DNA of 64,000 nucleotides from Flectonema sp. DT1601 (taxonomy: Eukaryota; Euglenozoa; Diplonemea; Diplonemida; Diplonemidae). A model generated the notes under the pieces. The model worked only from the letters and a program-made list of their open reading frames with translations, searched no databases and was not told the DNA's origin. This document shows positions 10,849 to 20,500 of the stretch, piece after piece (the first letter of the stretch is position 1; every line of letters starts with the position of its first letter). The stretch spans positions 620,001 to 684,000 of the forward strand of contig OZ025832.1 in the NCBI GenBank assembly GCA_964019425.1. Direction: 5' to 3'. Position numbers and translations under genes: made by a program.

Positions 10849-11100
10849 ATGGGAGTTCAACAATGTGTTGAAGGAAGTGTTACTGGAAGAGTACAACATG
10901 TTCACTACCGAGCATATGGTCAGGAATATGCATCTACTCTAGGTCTATCAGGATCACTTCACAATGTGTGGGATGGAAGAGTTTCGTTTCACGCGCAGGG
11001 GTCTGAGAATGCTGTTGCAAACTTTGTACATTGGCTGTGGAAGGGATCTCCTAAATCGCATGTCACTGCAGTTGAAGTCCATCGATGTGGATCTCAGTGA
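10849..11100 (+). CDS. Acylphosphatase
   Basis: An 83-residue protein, slightly short for acylphosphatase (about 90-100). The signature is present: GRVQHVHYRAYGQEYASTLGLSGSLHNVWDGRVSFHAQG, with the substrate-binding Arg in VQ.V.YR and the catalytic Asn in HNVWDG. The enzyme hydrolyses the carboxyl-phosphate bond of acyl phosphates in the cytosol. The C-terminal end FVHWLWKGSPKSHVTAVEV fits the family's last strand. The start is the first ATG after the SL acceptor at 10830-10831; the frame is open upstream but leads only into T tract. A second overlapping frame (10964-11287) is a shadow. Confidence 0.85.
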   Translation: MGVQQCVEGSVTGRVQHVHYRAYGQEYASTLGLSGSLHNVWDGRVSFHAQGSENAVANFVHWLWKGSPKSHVTAVEVHRCGSQ

Positions 11101-11376
11101 ACTCATGAACACAATCAGTACGGCTACGGGAGTCTTCCTTTACGTATTTACACACATCTTAAGAGACAAAATGCCCTTCTTACACGGCATCACTTCGATG
11201 ATAACAGGCTTCTTTTTTAAACTGTTAGTTGTTGTTTGCTTCTTACACTGCCTTTTTATTTTTATTTGTTTGTGGTCCATAAGGTAGTGCTTTTTGATTT
11301 ATTGTGAAAAATGATGCTCTTATATTTTTAAAAAAAAAAAAAAAAACTAAATTTATTTTAGAAAACCTACACACAA

Positions 11377-12036
11377 ATGGCACTCAAACTCATTTATTTT
11401 GCAATTCCGGGACGTGTTGAGCCAGCAAGGCTTTCACTCGTTATCGGTGGTGTTGAGTTCAAAGATGAAAAGATAGATGGAGAGGGATGGGGTGGTAAAT
11501 TGAAAGCAGAAGTTGCTCCCAAACAATTACCACTGATGCATGTTGGAGATAAGGTTATCTCTCAGAGTATCGCCATTCTGAGATACGCAGGAAAAGTCTC
11601 AAAATATGAGGGAAAACCTTTGTACCCAGAGTGTCCATTACTGGCACTAGAAGTTGACGAATTTGTTGACTTTATCTGCGAGATTTTTCCAGTCATTGGC
11701 GCCTCTTTCAAAATTGCTGAACAGGCAGAGAAAGAAGCTTTCCGTGCAAAGTCTGTTGCCGAAGGAGGTGACATTTACAAATGGCTTTCCTACTTAGACA
11801 CGCTAATTGGTAAGTCAAGCAGTGGGTTTGCTGTTGGTGATTACCTAACAGTTGCTGACATTGCTCTGTTTTGCTTTACTCTGCCGTTGAAGTCTGGGTG
11901 GTTAGACGGAATGCCAGCAACATGCCTCGATGATTTTACAAATTTAGCTGCCCACAAAGCCAGGATTGCTAATATTCCGGAAGTAAAAGCCTATTACGCA
12001 GAACCACAGAACCCAATTTATAAAGTCTACCAGTAA
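11377..12036 (+). CDS. Glutathione S-transferase, sigma-like
   Basis: A 219-residue protein of typical GST length. The N-terminal thioredoxin-like domain has Tyr7 in LIYFAIPGRVEPARL, the catalytic Tyr that activates glutathione, and the glutathione-binding KQLPLMHVGDKVISQSIAILRYAGK segment near residues 49-73, with the cis-Pro and the SQSIAI motif. The C-terminal helical domain includes the conserved GDYLTVADIALFCF (N-capping box) near residue 150. It conjugates glutathione to electrophiles or acts as a prostaglandin-synthase-like enzyme in the cytosol. The start is the first ATG after the acceptor TTTATTTTAG at 11352-11361. Confidence 0.9.
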   Translation: MALKLIYFAIPGRVEPARLSLVIGGVEFKDEKIDGEGWGGKLKAEVAPKQLPLMHVGDKVISQSIAILRYAGKVSKYEGKPLYPECPLLALEVDEFVDFICEIFPVIGASFKIAEQAEKEAFRAKSVAEGGDIYKWLSYLDTLIGKSSSGFAVGDYLTVADIALFCFTLPLKSGWLDGMPATCLDDFTNLAAHKARIANIPEVKAYYAEPQNPIYKVYQ

Positions 12037-12533
12037 ATTTCTTCAATAAAATTGATCGTTTTCCCCCTGCTCTTTTTCTTTTTTCTTTCCTTTCCGCTCC
12101 TTAGGGATTTCCAGTTTTTTTGTTTTTTTTTCTCCTTTTGTTCTCCGCGAACGCTTATTAAATGGTATTTCGAACAAAAAAAAAAAAAAGATAAAGATAA
12201 ATTAAATAAATCTAACCAAGGACTTGAACAAAAGCAATTTCCATAAGAGACCGCGCCATTCTTCCAAAGGTGTGACTTTCGCTTGTTTTTCCTTTTTTTT
12301 TCATGTTTCTTGTTGGTTTTTACGGTGCAATCTCACAGCACAGTTGGCTATCTAAAGTCACACTTCAGCAGTCTAACATATCAATCATTACAGGTGACCA
12401 AATATGTAGTTTCCTTTGGTGAGTAAAGTTACAGAAAAACAGTTAAAATAATATTTTTTTAAAGTTTGTTTGGTATTATCTCATCTCTCCTCAGATTTTT
12501 ATAGGAAATACCGCAACAGACGGTAAGACTGAA
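12037..12533. other. Intergenic
   Basis: No gene supported. C/T-rich DNA at 12060-12145, an A tract near 12176, and the acceptor TCTCTCCTCAG at 12484-12494 before the next gene. Confidence 0.6.
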
Positions 12534-15500
12534 ATGTCGGCTTCCGATGCGGAGATAGCTGCGATTTTACGTACGATCGATAAGATTATTTTTGATCCAT
12601 TTGTTGCTGAACCGATGACATGTTTAATGAGATGCCGAGCAGTTCTGAAACGTGGAGCCAACAAGGTTGGAACAATCTACAGAAAAGAAGGAAAAAACAC
12701 TTTGTTTGTAACTTCACTAAAAGATGACCAGGCAATTATCGAAAAAGAAATTTGTGTTGAGGGGTTAAATGTGACAGCACTAACTGACAACGTGAACCAG
12801 ACTGAAATTTTCAAGAACGTTGACTCTTTTACAGAACACCTCGCTCCTCAACTTGAAAAAGCTGGTATCAATGTATCTGAGTTTAACATCACATTGCAAG
12901 ACTCAGGTACAAGGTTTTCAACAACTAGTGAGAATGGTCAGGTAGTCATTGCGGCTTTTTCATTCTTAATGCCGACATACTTTGATCTTTGTTGTCAATA
13001 CAATGAAGGGAATCTGGTATACTACAGTAAAAGAACTGCTGGTCGTCTTCAACACTCTGGTGATGTCGTATCAAACAACAGATTACTACACACACTGACG
13101 CTAACTGGAACTGATACTAATGCTGTCATAGCTCCTTTCATTACTGGATATCAAGGAACACCACTTCGTCGATTTGAAGAACACAGACCTGTTGTTGTTG
13201 TTTTAGACTTCACTACTAAGGAGTTAATTGTTGTAAGAATTCCTCTTGATAAGGCGACTGTAGGAGAAAGTACTCTCTGTGCACCTTTAGTTGGTAGACT
13301 GGGAGATAGAGGAGTTATATACTGGGAAGTCTTAACTAACGCTTGTGTCGGTACTGGATCTGTGCCAAACTTGACAGCTGCTTCAAGACAGAGTCTGACA
13401 AGAGCAAGACTCAGTTCTCCTGATATCGCTACCTTCAAAGACTCTTTAGCTCAACGAGAGGAGGTTCACTCTGATCCGACAATTCCAATACTCGAACCTG
13501 ACACCGTTCCAACTGAAGTTGACAGCGATATTGAAAACGAAGTAGTTTGCGACAAGACACTCCTCGTCAACAGTTTGGATGTAGACGAGTTGATGATTGA
13601 TCAAATATTATCATTCGGAGGAGAGAATGTAAAAGATAAGTTTACAAACAGACTTCAATTTGGTACATCAGTCGTAATGTGTACCCCAGACGGGAATATA
13701 GATCCTAAGTACCACCCAAAGGAGGCAAAGCTTCCTTCAAGTGAAGTTATCCTTCCGTGTGTCACTGATGGACCATTTGAAGGTGGAGTTGTGTTGGCTG
13801 CTGGTACTGTAACTCCTGTGCTTAAGTCTTTCTCTCGTAATGACATCTTCAAGCAGTCCTCGACAATTGTTTCTGTCGTCGGAACAAAAGTGACCGACGC
13901 CGCTCGCGAAGCGAATCCTCACTCTCGAATTAATGGAGTCTTTATTGTGGCTGGTCCTGCTGTTGGAACTGATGTGACTGTTAATGATCATTTATTGAAA
14001 TTAAATATCAACGCTGCGACGGCACTTGCTGGTCCTCGATCATTGATATTAGCTTTCCTTCCGTGTAAACAAAAGTTTTACACGATGGATGGTGTTGGTA
14101 TCCCTGGTCTATTACAAGGTCCAATTGAACCTTTGAAGGAATGCACATCGGAGTTTATATCAAACTTTTCTAATTGGTTAGAAGGTGAAAAGGAAACTCA
14201 TTACAGTGGTGTTATTGACATCAGAACAGCTAAAGTAGTGTTCATGGAGGAAGAACACACTCGGAAATCATTACACGATCTGTTCGAGTCCGTCTCTGTT
14301 CAAGATCTTGTTGATAACAAGTCCGATGTGATGGACGCATTGGGACAGCTACGTCGCATATTCGACAACAACGACCTCAAGCAATTCGCTTCTAAACTAA
14401 TCCCTACAATCAGACAAAAGATGATTCCAAAGTACCAGCTGACTAACGACGAATCATCTCACCTCGATGATCTGTTTTCTGGTCAAATGAAGAAAACAGA
14501 CACTTACATGAAGGCCACATCAGAAAAGAATAAAAACAAAAAGGCACTGAGATGGTTCGTCGACGCTCTTGGTGCTCTTGTCTCAACAAAGAGATCCGGC
14601 ACTGTCGGGTTTTCGATTCAGAATTTAGCAAAGCAACAGAAAGTTCAGGCGAATTTACAAGCAGCTCTCAAGATGGATAGAGAAGACTTTGCTGAACTTG
14701 TTTCTGAACACTGTTCTGAATTAGGATCAATCATTATGAATGTTGACAAACAGAAACTTAACGAAGGACTGAAACACATCAAATCAGAAACTCTCACTAC
14801 CGCTAATCCACCATTCTCATTCGACGTAGATGAAGTAGAGAGAAGTCGTGTTCTTGACACGTCATCAACATTATCACTTATGGATTTAACTGAGTCTTGG
14901 AATAATCATCCACTCTCAAGAAGGCCTGGAAGTGAAGCCATCCCACTTGGGGTTCCAATCAGTAAGGAACTTCCTAATCAAAGTGCGATGACCTTCTTTC
15001 TATTGGATAAGTTTATTGATACTCAAGACCCATTCGCAACAAGTTGGTATTCACTCGCAGACTGGCAACCAGTTGCTGTACTTCGAGTACTGATGAGGGG
15101 CACAGTTACTAATTGTTGTGAGACTCGTGACTTGGGTAAGTTAGAACCTGCTTCAAAGCACACGGGATATCTTCTTATTCAACTCTACCTTCAACAGATT
15201 CGTCAATTAGCAATAATTCAGAACTCAGACGATGACGAGTTCGATTTCAACAATTCGAACTGTCAAATTCAGAGATCCCTATTCGGAAGTTTACTCTGCC
15301 TCATGTCTTCTGGTTCAGGAGAACCTCTTTGTTCTGCATTTCACTTGTTAGGAAAGGAAAAGGTTCCAGCGATACCAAAGGAACACGACTGGGGGATCTA
15401 TGCAGATATTGCGAAGTACTTTAAGTACACTGGATGGCCAGCATATCAACTGAAATATAACACTGCTTGGTTACTTGTGCATTGGTTAAATGTAAAGTTG

Positions 15501-17093
15501 GCGACATCTGTGTTGGATGCAGTCCGAGGAGAAACAAAAGGAGGAAAGGATCTCACAACTGGACAGAAGATTTTAAAAAGGGGTCAAATATTACTACTGG
15601 GTAGACCTGAAGCAAAACAACAAACTACATCAAGAAACAGACAGCGAGTTGCAATGATTTGGGGAACCGACGTATCAGAAATCAACGAGCAGCTGACTGG
15701 CAACAAGCAAACTGCAGAAGAGCAAACGCGTGGTGGCTATTGGTTCGATGAGAAGCACAATACGACCTTTTTATCATCACCACTGGCCGTGTATAAGCGA
15801 AACATTAAGAAATCGCTTCCTTTCGCGGACGCCGTTATTATCACGTGCAACGGCAAAGACGGAAACGTGTGGGATAAAAAAGACATCTGCGAGTTGCTGT
15901 ACTACACAAAAAACTTATTAGTTACCTACACTGACGGTGAATCACCAAATTCTGAGACTGAGTCTGCAATTCGAAAAGATCTGGTGGCAATTTTTAAGAA
16001 GTTTAATAAAACAAAAATGGCTGAAGAAATGCAAATTATTCACAAGTCACTACTCACAAGAGAGAGAGTCGACTCAGCCTTTGAGGAGCTAAAGACAATT
16101 CAATACAACGGGAATGACCCACTCAGAGCCGTCACGTATCGTAGCTTTAAAGTCAAAGGTGTTGGTTACGTGTTTGCTGTTAAAATTGAGTCCGGGTCAA
16201 TATCTGTTGGTCAGGAATTGTCATTCTCAAAAGCCGTGTCAAAGGGATCAGCCAACTCATCAAAGAAACAAACAGTTTGTACGGTGAAAAGTATGAAGAC
16301 GTTTCCTGGAATGAATACCACAGAGGCAATGCCTGGTGACTTTGTCAGCATTTGTGTTTCCGTAACTAATAACGTCATTCCCCTTAGAGGTGCTATCGTA
16401 GTGTCAGCAACTGCAGATACAATCTTTCGTTCTGTAGACCAGATTGATATTGTAGTTCACAGCTTAACAAAGAACTCATGGGTGAGGAAGGGAAGTAACA
16501 TTGTGTGTTACTCATCAGGGTCACTATGTACTCTTGTTGTTGAAAATGTTAAAGATACGTCAGCACCCAACTCTAAGGTATTCACGTGTTCTACGATGTA
16601 TAATGGGATAAATGCTACCTTTGAAGCTGACCAAACATCACTTTGTAAAGTGTTGCTATTAAGTGGATCTGGTCACCACTTAGTAGGTAAGGTTCAAGGT
16701 ATTCCTGGATCTGCGAAGTGCGAAACCTTTAAAGTTGAAAAGAAGCAGGAAGTTATCTCCAAAGAACACGCAAGGGTGTCCCTCCCACCGTCATTTTCTA
16801 ATCCAATCCTTGGGTCGGTATTGCAACAAGTTGTTACGACGGAACCTGTGTTGAGACTGATTGAAGATGGTATTTTCACATCAACGCACGCCTCACGAGT
16901 TGCAAAGGCAGTTGCAAGTTGCAAGCCACCACCAGTAGAGGCATTGAAAACCCTTTGCTGTGATTCAGGACTCGGCATAGAGCCTAACGAGGTATCATCG
17001 ACGATGCTTCAATTTCTTGAGGAGTTAATGAAAGTTGATTGTGCTGAAGAAGTTGAGCACAAGATATTAAAAAGACTCTTGGGGTCACCTTAA
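12534..17093 (+). CDS. 1519-aa protein ending in a GTPase-dead EF1A/HBS1-like module
   Basis: The first 1,000 residues match nothing I know. From about residue 1010 the chain can be laid along translational GTPases: RNRQRVAMIWGTDVSEINEQ and WFDEKHNTTFLSSP occupy the switch region, FADAVIITCNG stands where EF1A has the QADCAILII strand, and LLVTYTDGES stands where NKMD should be. No P-loop GxxxxGKS, no DxPG and no NKxD are present, so GTP binding looks lost. Residues about 1195-1295 fit beta-barrel domain II (DPLRAVTYRSFKVKGVGYVF, ESGSISVGQELSF, EAMPGDFVSICV) and 1300-1385 domain III. The last 90 residues are helical. I infer a ribosome- or tRNA-associated factor derived from an EF1A/eRF3/HBS1-type GTPase. 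The start ATG follows the acceptor at 12493-12494; the frame is uninterrupted. Confidence 0.75.
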   Translation: MSASDAEIAAILRTIDKIIFDPFVAEPMTCLMRCRAVLKRGANKVGTIYRKEGKNTLFVTSLKDDQAIIEKEICVEGLNVTALTDNVNQTEIFKNVDSFTEHLAPQLEKAGINVSEFNITLQDSGTRFSTTSENGQVVIAAFSFLMPTYFDLCCQYNEGNLVYYSKRTAGRLQHSGDVVSNNRLLHTLTLTGTDTNAVIAPFITGYQGTPLRRFEEHRPVVVVLDFTTKELIVVRIPLDKATVGESTLCAPLVGRLGDRGVIYWEVLTNACVGTGSVPNLTAASRQSLTRARLSSPDIATFKDSLAQREEVHSDPTIPILEPDTVPTEVDSDIENEVVCDKTLLVNSLDVDELMIDQILSFGGENVKDKFTNRLQFGTSVVMCTPDGNIDPKYHPKEAKLPSSEVILPCVTDGPFEGGVVLAAGTVTPVLKSFSRNDIFKQSSTIVSVVGTKVTDAAREANPHSRINGVFIVAGPAVGTDVTVNDHLLKLNINAATALAGPRSLILAFLPCKQKFYTMDGVGIPGLLQGPIEPLKECTSEFISNFSNWLEGEKETHYSGVIDIRTAKVVFMEEEHTRKSLHDLFESVSVQDLVDNKSDVMDALGQLRRIFDNNDLKQFASKLIPTIRQKMIPKYQLTNDESSHLDDLFSGQMKKTDTYMKATSEKNKNKKALRWFVDALGALVSTKRSGTVGFSIQNLAKQQKVQANLQAALKMDREDFAELVSEHCSELGSIIMNVDKQKLNEGLKHIKSETLTTANPPFSFDVDEVERSRVLDTSSTLSLMDLTESWNNHPLSRRPGSEAIPLGVPISKELPNQSAMTFFLLDKFIDTQDPFATSWYSLADWQPVAVLRVLMRGTVTNCCETRDLGKLEPASKHTGYLLIQLYLQQIRQLAIIQNSDDDEFDFNNSNCQIQRSLFGSLLCLMSSGSGEPLCSAFHLLGKEKVPAIPKEHDWGIYADIAKYFKYTGWPAYQLKYNTAWLLVHWLNVKLATSVLDAVRGETKGGKDLTTGQKILKRGQILLLGRPEAKQQTTSRNRQRVAMIWGTDVSEINEQLTGNKQTAEEQTRGGYWFDEKHNTTFLSSPLAVYKRNIKKSLPFADAVIITCNGKDGNVWDKKDICELLYYTKNLLVTYTDGESPNSETESAIRKDLVAIFKKFNKTKMAEEMQIIHKSLLTRERVDSAFEELKTIQYNGNDPLRAVTYRSFKVKGVGYVFAVKIESGSISVGQELSFSKAVSKGSANSSKKQTVCTVKSMKTFPGMNTTEAMPGDFVSICVSVTNNVIPLRGAIVVSATADTIFRSVDQIDIVVHSLTKNSWVRKGSNIVCYSSGSLCTLVVENVKDTSAPNSKVFTCSTMYNGINATFEADQTSLCKVLLLSGSGHHLVGKVQGIPGSAKCETFKVEKKQEVISKEHARVSLPPSFSNPILGSVLQQVVTTEPVLRLIEDGIFTSTHASRVAKAVASCKPPPVEALKTLCCDSGLGIEPNEVSSTMLQFLEELMKVDCAEEVEHKILKRLLGSP

Positions 17094-17538
17094 GTTTTGA
17101 GGCACTGCACTCTATTTTCTCTACTTTTATTTTTTTTCGTTTTTGAGGGTATTTTCAGGCGCGGCTTCAAGTAAAGCCAGCTGCCGACGATTACTACTTG
17201 TCCACTGTCAAATATTTAAAAAAAATATTTCTTATGATCGTAAATAAGCCTTTTACAAACCCTGCTGCGCTATGTATTTAAACGTTAAAACTACACGTCG
17301 AATAACTCCTAGTCTTGTTCTTGTTTTCGATTTCTTCCTCTCTCTTTTTTTTCAAATAAAAACTGCTGTCTGCTATTCTTTCCTAACCTGACTGACGGCG
17401 CTTATTTTCTCTGAGTCCCATTCAGCCGTGAGTTGCTGCAGAAGTTATTCTGCGCACTTGCGAATGTTGTGTAATCATCCACTTGTGAAACTTTCAAAAA
17501 AATATTTATTTTATAAACAAGAGATAACCCACGATAAA
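17094..17538. other. Intergenic
   Basis: No gene supported. Pyrimidine-rich stretch at 17331-17425 ends in GAGTCCCATTCAG (AG at 17424-17425), the likely SL acceptor for the next gene. Confidence 0.6.
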
Positions 17539-18660
17539 ATGGTCAGCCGAGAGAAGGTAAACCAAATAATCGTGGTATTGGTGTTATGTGTAATGTTGTA
17601 CTACGCGTACTCTCATGGTATGTTGCTTGAGAAGGATCCTGCAGTTGTTTTAAGAGGGGGAAGACCAAAGAAGGGAGTAGGATTCTTTTTATATCCAACA
17701 GAGCCTTCATTTTATGTTAGAGGTGATAACATAACAAGGATGCGAGAGGCATCTTTGAGAGACAGAGAAGGAATGGAGCTGCTTACTGCTCTGTGCAGAC
17801 ATGCATCTGAACGTACTCCATCAAACGAAAAGCCGACCATGTATGACGTTGGATCTGAGTTCAGCAGTTGGGGAACTGTTGGAGGAATGATGGGAGTCTA
17901 TAGTGTCATTATTCAACCGAAACACGACGTATTTGACTACGCTCACAAAACAACTGCTTTCATGCGAATTGGAAAATACGTTAAAATCATCAGAAGATCA
18001 CTCACAGACTACATTGTCCCTTCTAAAGGTCTATTAGTATACAATCACACTCACTCAGGTGTTGTTCTTAACGGAACAGTTAAAAACAGTGATGTACCTG
18101 CAACAATTACAATGGCAACCTTGATGGCTGAAGCTACTGACAGTGCAAAACAAATCGGAGCGGACACACCGTTCTTAGTACACATTGGAACAAACATTAG
18201 AGTGTTGCCTTCCCTTGAAAGTATTTCTGAATCGCCATCGTTTGATACATTAATCGTTGACGTGTTGTCTGGTAGATCACTTGACCACTTTCAGTCGTCA
18301 CCTGAACAACTAACCAACAGACTTGCTGAGGTATCAAGGAAATTATCAGATAACGGATACTCTCTTTTCGTCCTTCCCGGGCGTAACTGTCCCTTGATAG
18401 GTTCACCTGAAGCAGGACTGACCCAAACTACTATTGCTGGGGTTGCTATGTTTCTCTCAAAATCTTCGTTGGCTTCTCAAATTACTGCACTGAGTGACAG
18501 CAGCACTTCTTCTTTCTGCAGAATTATGTGGGCCAGGGAAGATCATTTCACTCAAGGCGGATTTTCTCTATTCTATGTGTTTATTTTTTTGAAATTTTCA
18601 TGTGTCGCATTTATGTGTTTGAGAAAAAAGAAAAGCGACAAAGGAAGAGTTACGAGATAG
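17539..18660 (+). CDS. Type II membrane protein with FkbM-like methyltransferase fold
   Basis: A 373-residue protein counted from MVSREKVNQ, the ATG chosen because a short basic tail then a single hydrophobic helix (IIVVLVLCVMLYYAYS) follows, the layout of Golgi type II enzymes; an open frame extends upstream without support. The segment MYDVGSEFSSWGTVGGMMGVYSVIIQPKHDVFDY resembles the S-adenosylmethionine-binding start of FkbM methyltransferases (D.G...G......G..V...EP), but the acidic residue of the EP motif is replaced by QP. FDTLIVDV later could be the second strand of the fold. A second hydrophobic stretch, LFYVFIFLKFSCVAFMC, lies near the C-terminus, followed by a basic tail. Sequons NHT, NGT suggest a lumenal domain. 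The methyltransferase assignment is tentative. Confidence 0.6.
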   Translation: MVSREKVNQIIVVLVLCVMLYYAYSHGMLLEKDPAVVLRGGRPKKGVGFFLYPTEPSFYVRGDNITRMREASLRDREGMELLTALCRHASERTPSNEKPTMYDVGSEFSSWGTVGGMMGVYSVIIQPKHDVFDYAHKTTAFMRIGKYVKIIRRSLTDYIVPSKGLLVYNHTHSGVVLNGTVKNSDVPATITMATLMAEATDSAKQIGADTPFLVHIGTNIRVLPSLESISESPSFDTLIVDVLSGRSLDHFQSSPEQLTNRLAEVSRKLSDNGYSLFVLPGRNCPLIGSPEAGLTQTTIAGVAMFLSKSSLASQITALSDSSTSSFCRIMWAREDHFTQGGFSLFYVFIFLKFSCVAFMCLRKKKSDKGRVTR

Positions 18661-19349
18661 CTTTCCAATGAAATACTTTCATGTGCCTCTTTCTTTTTGG
18701 GTGGCTCTGTACTATTGCGATGGTGAACTGAGTCAGAAAGCTGAGTTAAGCTTTTTTTTTTTAACGACAGGGAAAGCATTAATCAGTAATGTTCTAAACC
18801 ACTTGTAGGATCACAAATATTTCCGCTGATGGCGCTTCTTTTTTTGATTTGCTACTAAATCTGATAGTTTCCCTTGTGAGATGAAATGGGAACCAATTTT
18901 TTGTTTTTATCGACCCGACTTGAGCCTTAATCATATGCTCTATTAGAAGCGGCCTGCCTGTTATTCCCAGATGTTCGATGTTTAGGCTACTGGCCTTCTG
19001 GCATCCCACGTGCTCAGCTTCGGAGTGTGCGATGTCGTTCCGAGTCGACTCAGAAACTGATAGGGAACTTGTCACCGCAATCACTGTGTTGTTTAGCTGA
19101 AGTCAGCCACTTGTTTGTTTTTGATATATCTGTTCTTCTTTTAAAGCGAAACTTAATTATCACTTTTTACTTAACAGCGAAGATGAAATTATCAGAACCT
19201 CCAGTGGCATTAATCTCAATAGGTTGGGACTAAATTATGCAGCATGAAAAAAAGAGGTCTGTTTGAAGAAATATGTTTTACACATTCGTTAATCTCATCA
19301 TACTCCAAGCCATTCATCATCACATTTCGTAGGTTACTCAGGCGAGTTA
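18661..19349. other. Intergenic with possible LINE tail relic
   Basis: No intact gene. On the minus strand 18900-19060 reads ...SEAEHVGCQKASSLNIEHLGITGRPLLIEH..., which resembles the decayed C-terminal zinc-knuckle part of LINE proteins; it lies 1 kb downstream, in that orientation, of a clearer LINE relic at 19960-20500. Confidence 0.35.
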
Positions 19350-19764
19350 ATGCAACTCTCGGTTAGGATTTGCTGACGTTGTTTTCACAGATTCTAGAGA
19401 GTCGCTCGTGAAGGATGCATTGCAGGTTGCAGCTGATGAGTGGGGTACCGATACTGACTTTCTTGAGCTTTCTCTCGCAGGATCGCTGCTTCCAGCAGGT
19501 AGCCGACTAGTGTCGCACGGAGTGGAGGACGGTTCGCAGTTGGATGCATCGGTGGTTCGCTTGTTTGGATTGGAATGGTTCACAGATGCTGCAAAGAGAG
19601 CGAAGGCATTCCTACGAGGAGAACGGGATCAGGACAGGTTTCTCTGCCTTGACACTCCCACATTCGCTGTGGATGGCTGTCTTCGGTTCAATGGCGTAGA
19701 GTGGTTCTCGGATGATTTTATGAGCATCTCACTCCGAACCCTCAGTCACGACCGTTTCGGATGA
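19350..19764 (+). pseudogene. Ubiquitin-like / WF-repeat gene fragment
   Basis: From 19408 a 118-codon frame reads ...KDALQVAADEWGTDTDFLEL..LAGSLLPAGSRLVSHGVEDGSQLDASVVRLFG, the pattern of a ubiquitin-like beta-grasp domain. It is followed by two similar modules, GLEWFTDAAKR and GVEWFSDDFMS. The frame has no ATG of its own. A natural start, ATGCAACTCTCGGTTAGG at 19350, lies one frame off, so a frameshift separates the first strand from the rest. No further modules follow the TGA. I read it as the 5' fragment of a broken host gene from a multigene family; the family name is unknown to me. Confidence 0.45.
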
Positions 19765-19959
19765 CTTCTTAACCCAAACTTGTGAGGTTATAAAGGTCAG
19801 TCTTCCTGGTCTTTAATACGTCACATCTGTTGGTAATAATTTCCTCAAACATTGCAATTCACTGTCATCCGTAGACTTATCAGGTCTCAGCAATGTTTCA
19901 GTTGTTGGATCCTCTTTTCTAAAAAATTGTTCATCCCTCACATCTGTTGTCTTATCAAG

Positions 19960-20500
19960 CCTCAGCTATGTTTCAGTTGTTGGAGACTATTTTCATATTG
20001 GAATTGAATATTTGATCGCATTGCAGTGTTCTTATTACGTCTCTTTCCTCTAGCACATTTCCGTGACTTAGCAATGAGAGCCGCGCCTGACGCACTCGAA
20101 GAGTATGAACCGTCACAGTTGATCACCATATCCACCGGAGAGTGTCGCATTATAGGTAAGGAATTTCTCCCTGTCCACTGAGGGATCCGGGGATTTTGTA
20201 AACTGCAGCTGTTGCTGATCTGCACATTGTTCGAAGCAATCCAAGGTTTGATAGAATCACGCTTTGTCTGTTTTATGCTGATTGAGCAGCCAACCAAAGC
20301 TGTCCAGTGCATAGGAAATCCTCGCTGTCACGTACAAGTTTTTAAACAATCTTGAGGGTCTTGTAATCCAATTCGTATGGCTGGAGGCACTGCAGAAGGG
20401 AGATCCCTTTCTTCAGCTCGTCGTGTATTTTCTCTAACTGTTTATCAAACAGGAAAGCTCCCTTTGCGTTCCTTTGAGCTGAAGTTCGAAGCAGTCTTTA
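19960..20500 (-). mobile_element. Decayed ingi-type LINE fragment
   Basis: The minus strand encodes ISNSCSLQNPRIPQWTGRNSLP...PVDMVINCDGSYSSSASGAALIAKSRKC, which matches the RNase H region of the intact LINE at 42-48 kb (ISNSCGFPKSANPAVD...VDMVINCDGSYSASGAAGAAHIAKSR). The DNA at 20275-20445 also matches that LINE at 43398-43560. The copy is truncated at both ends and its frames are broken, so it is an old insertion of the same family. Confidence 0.8.
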
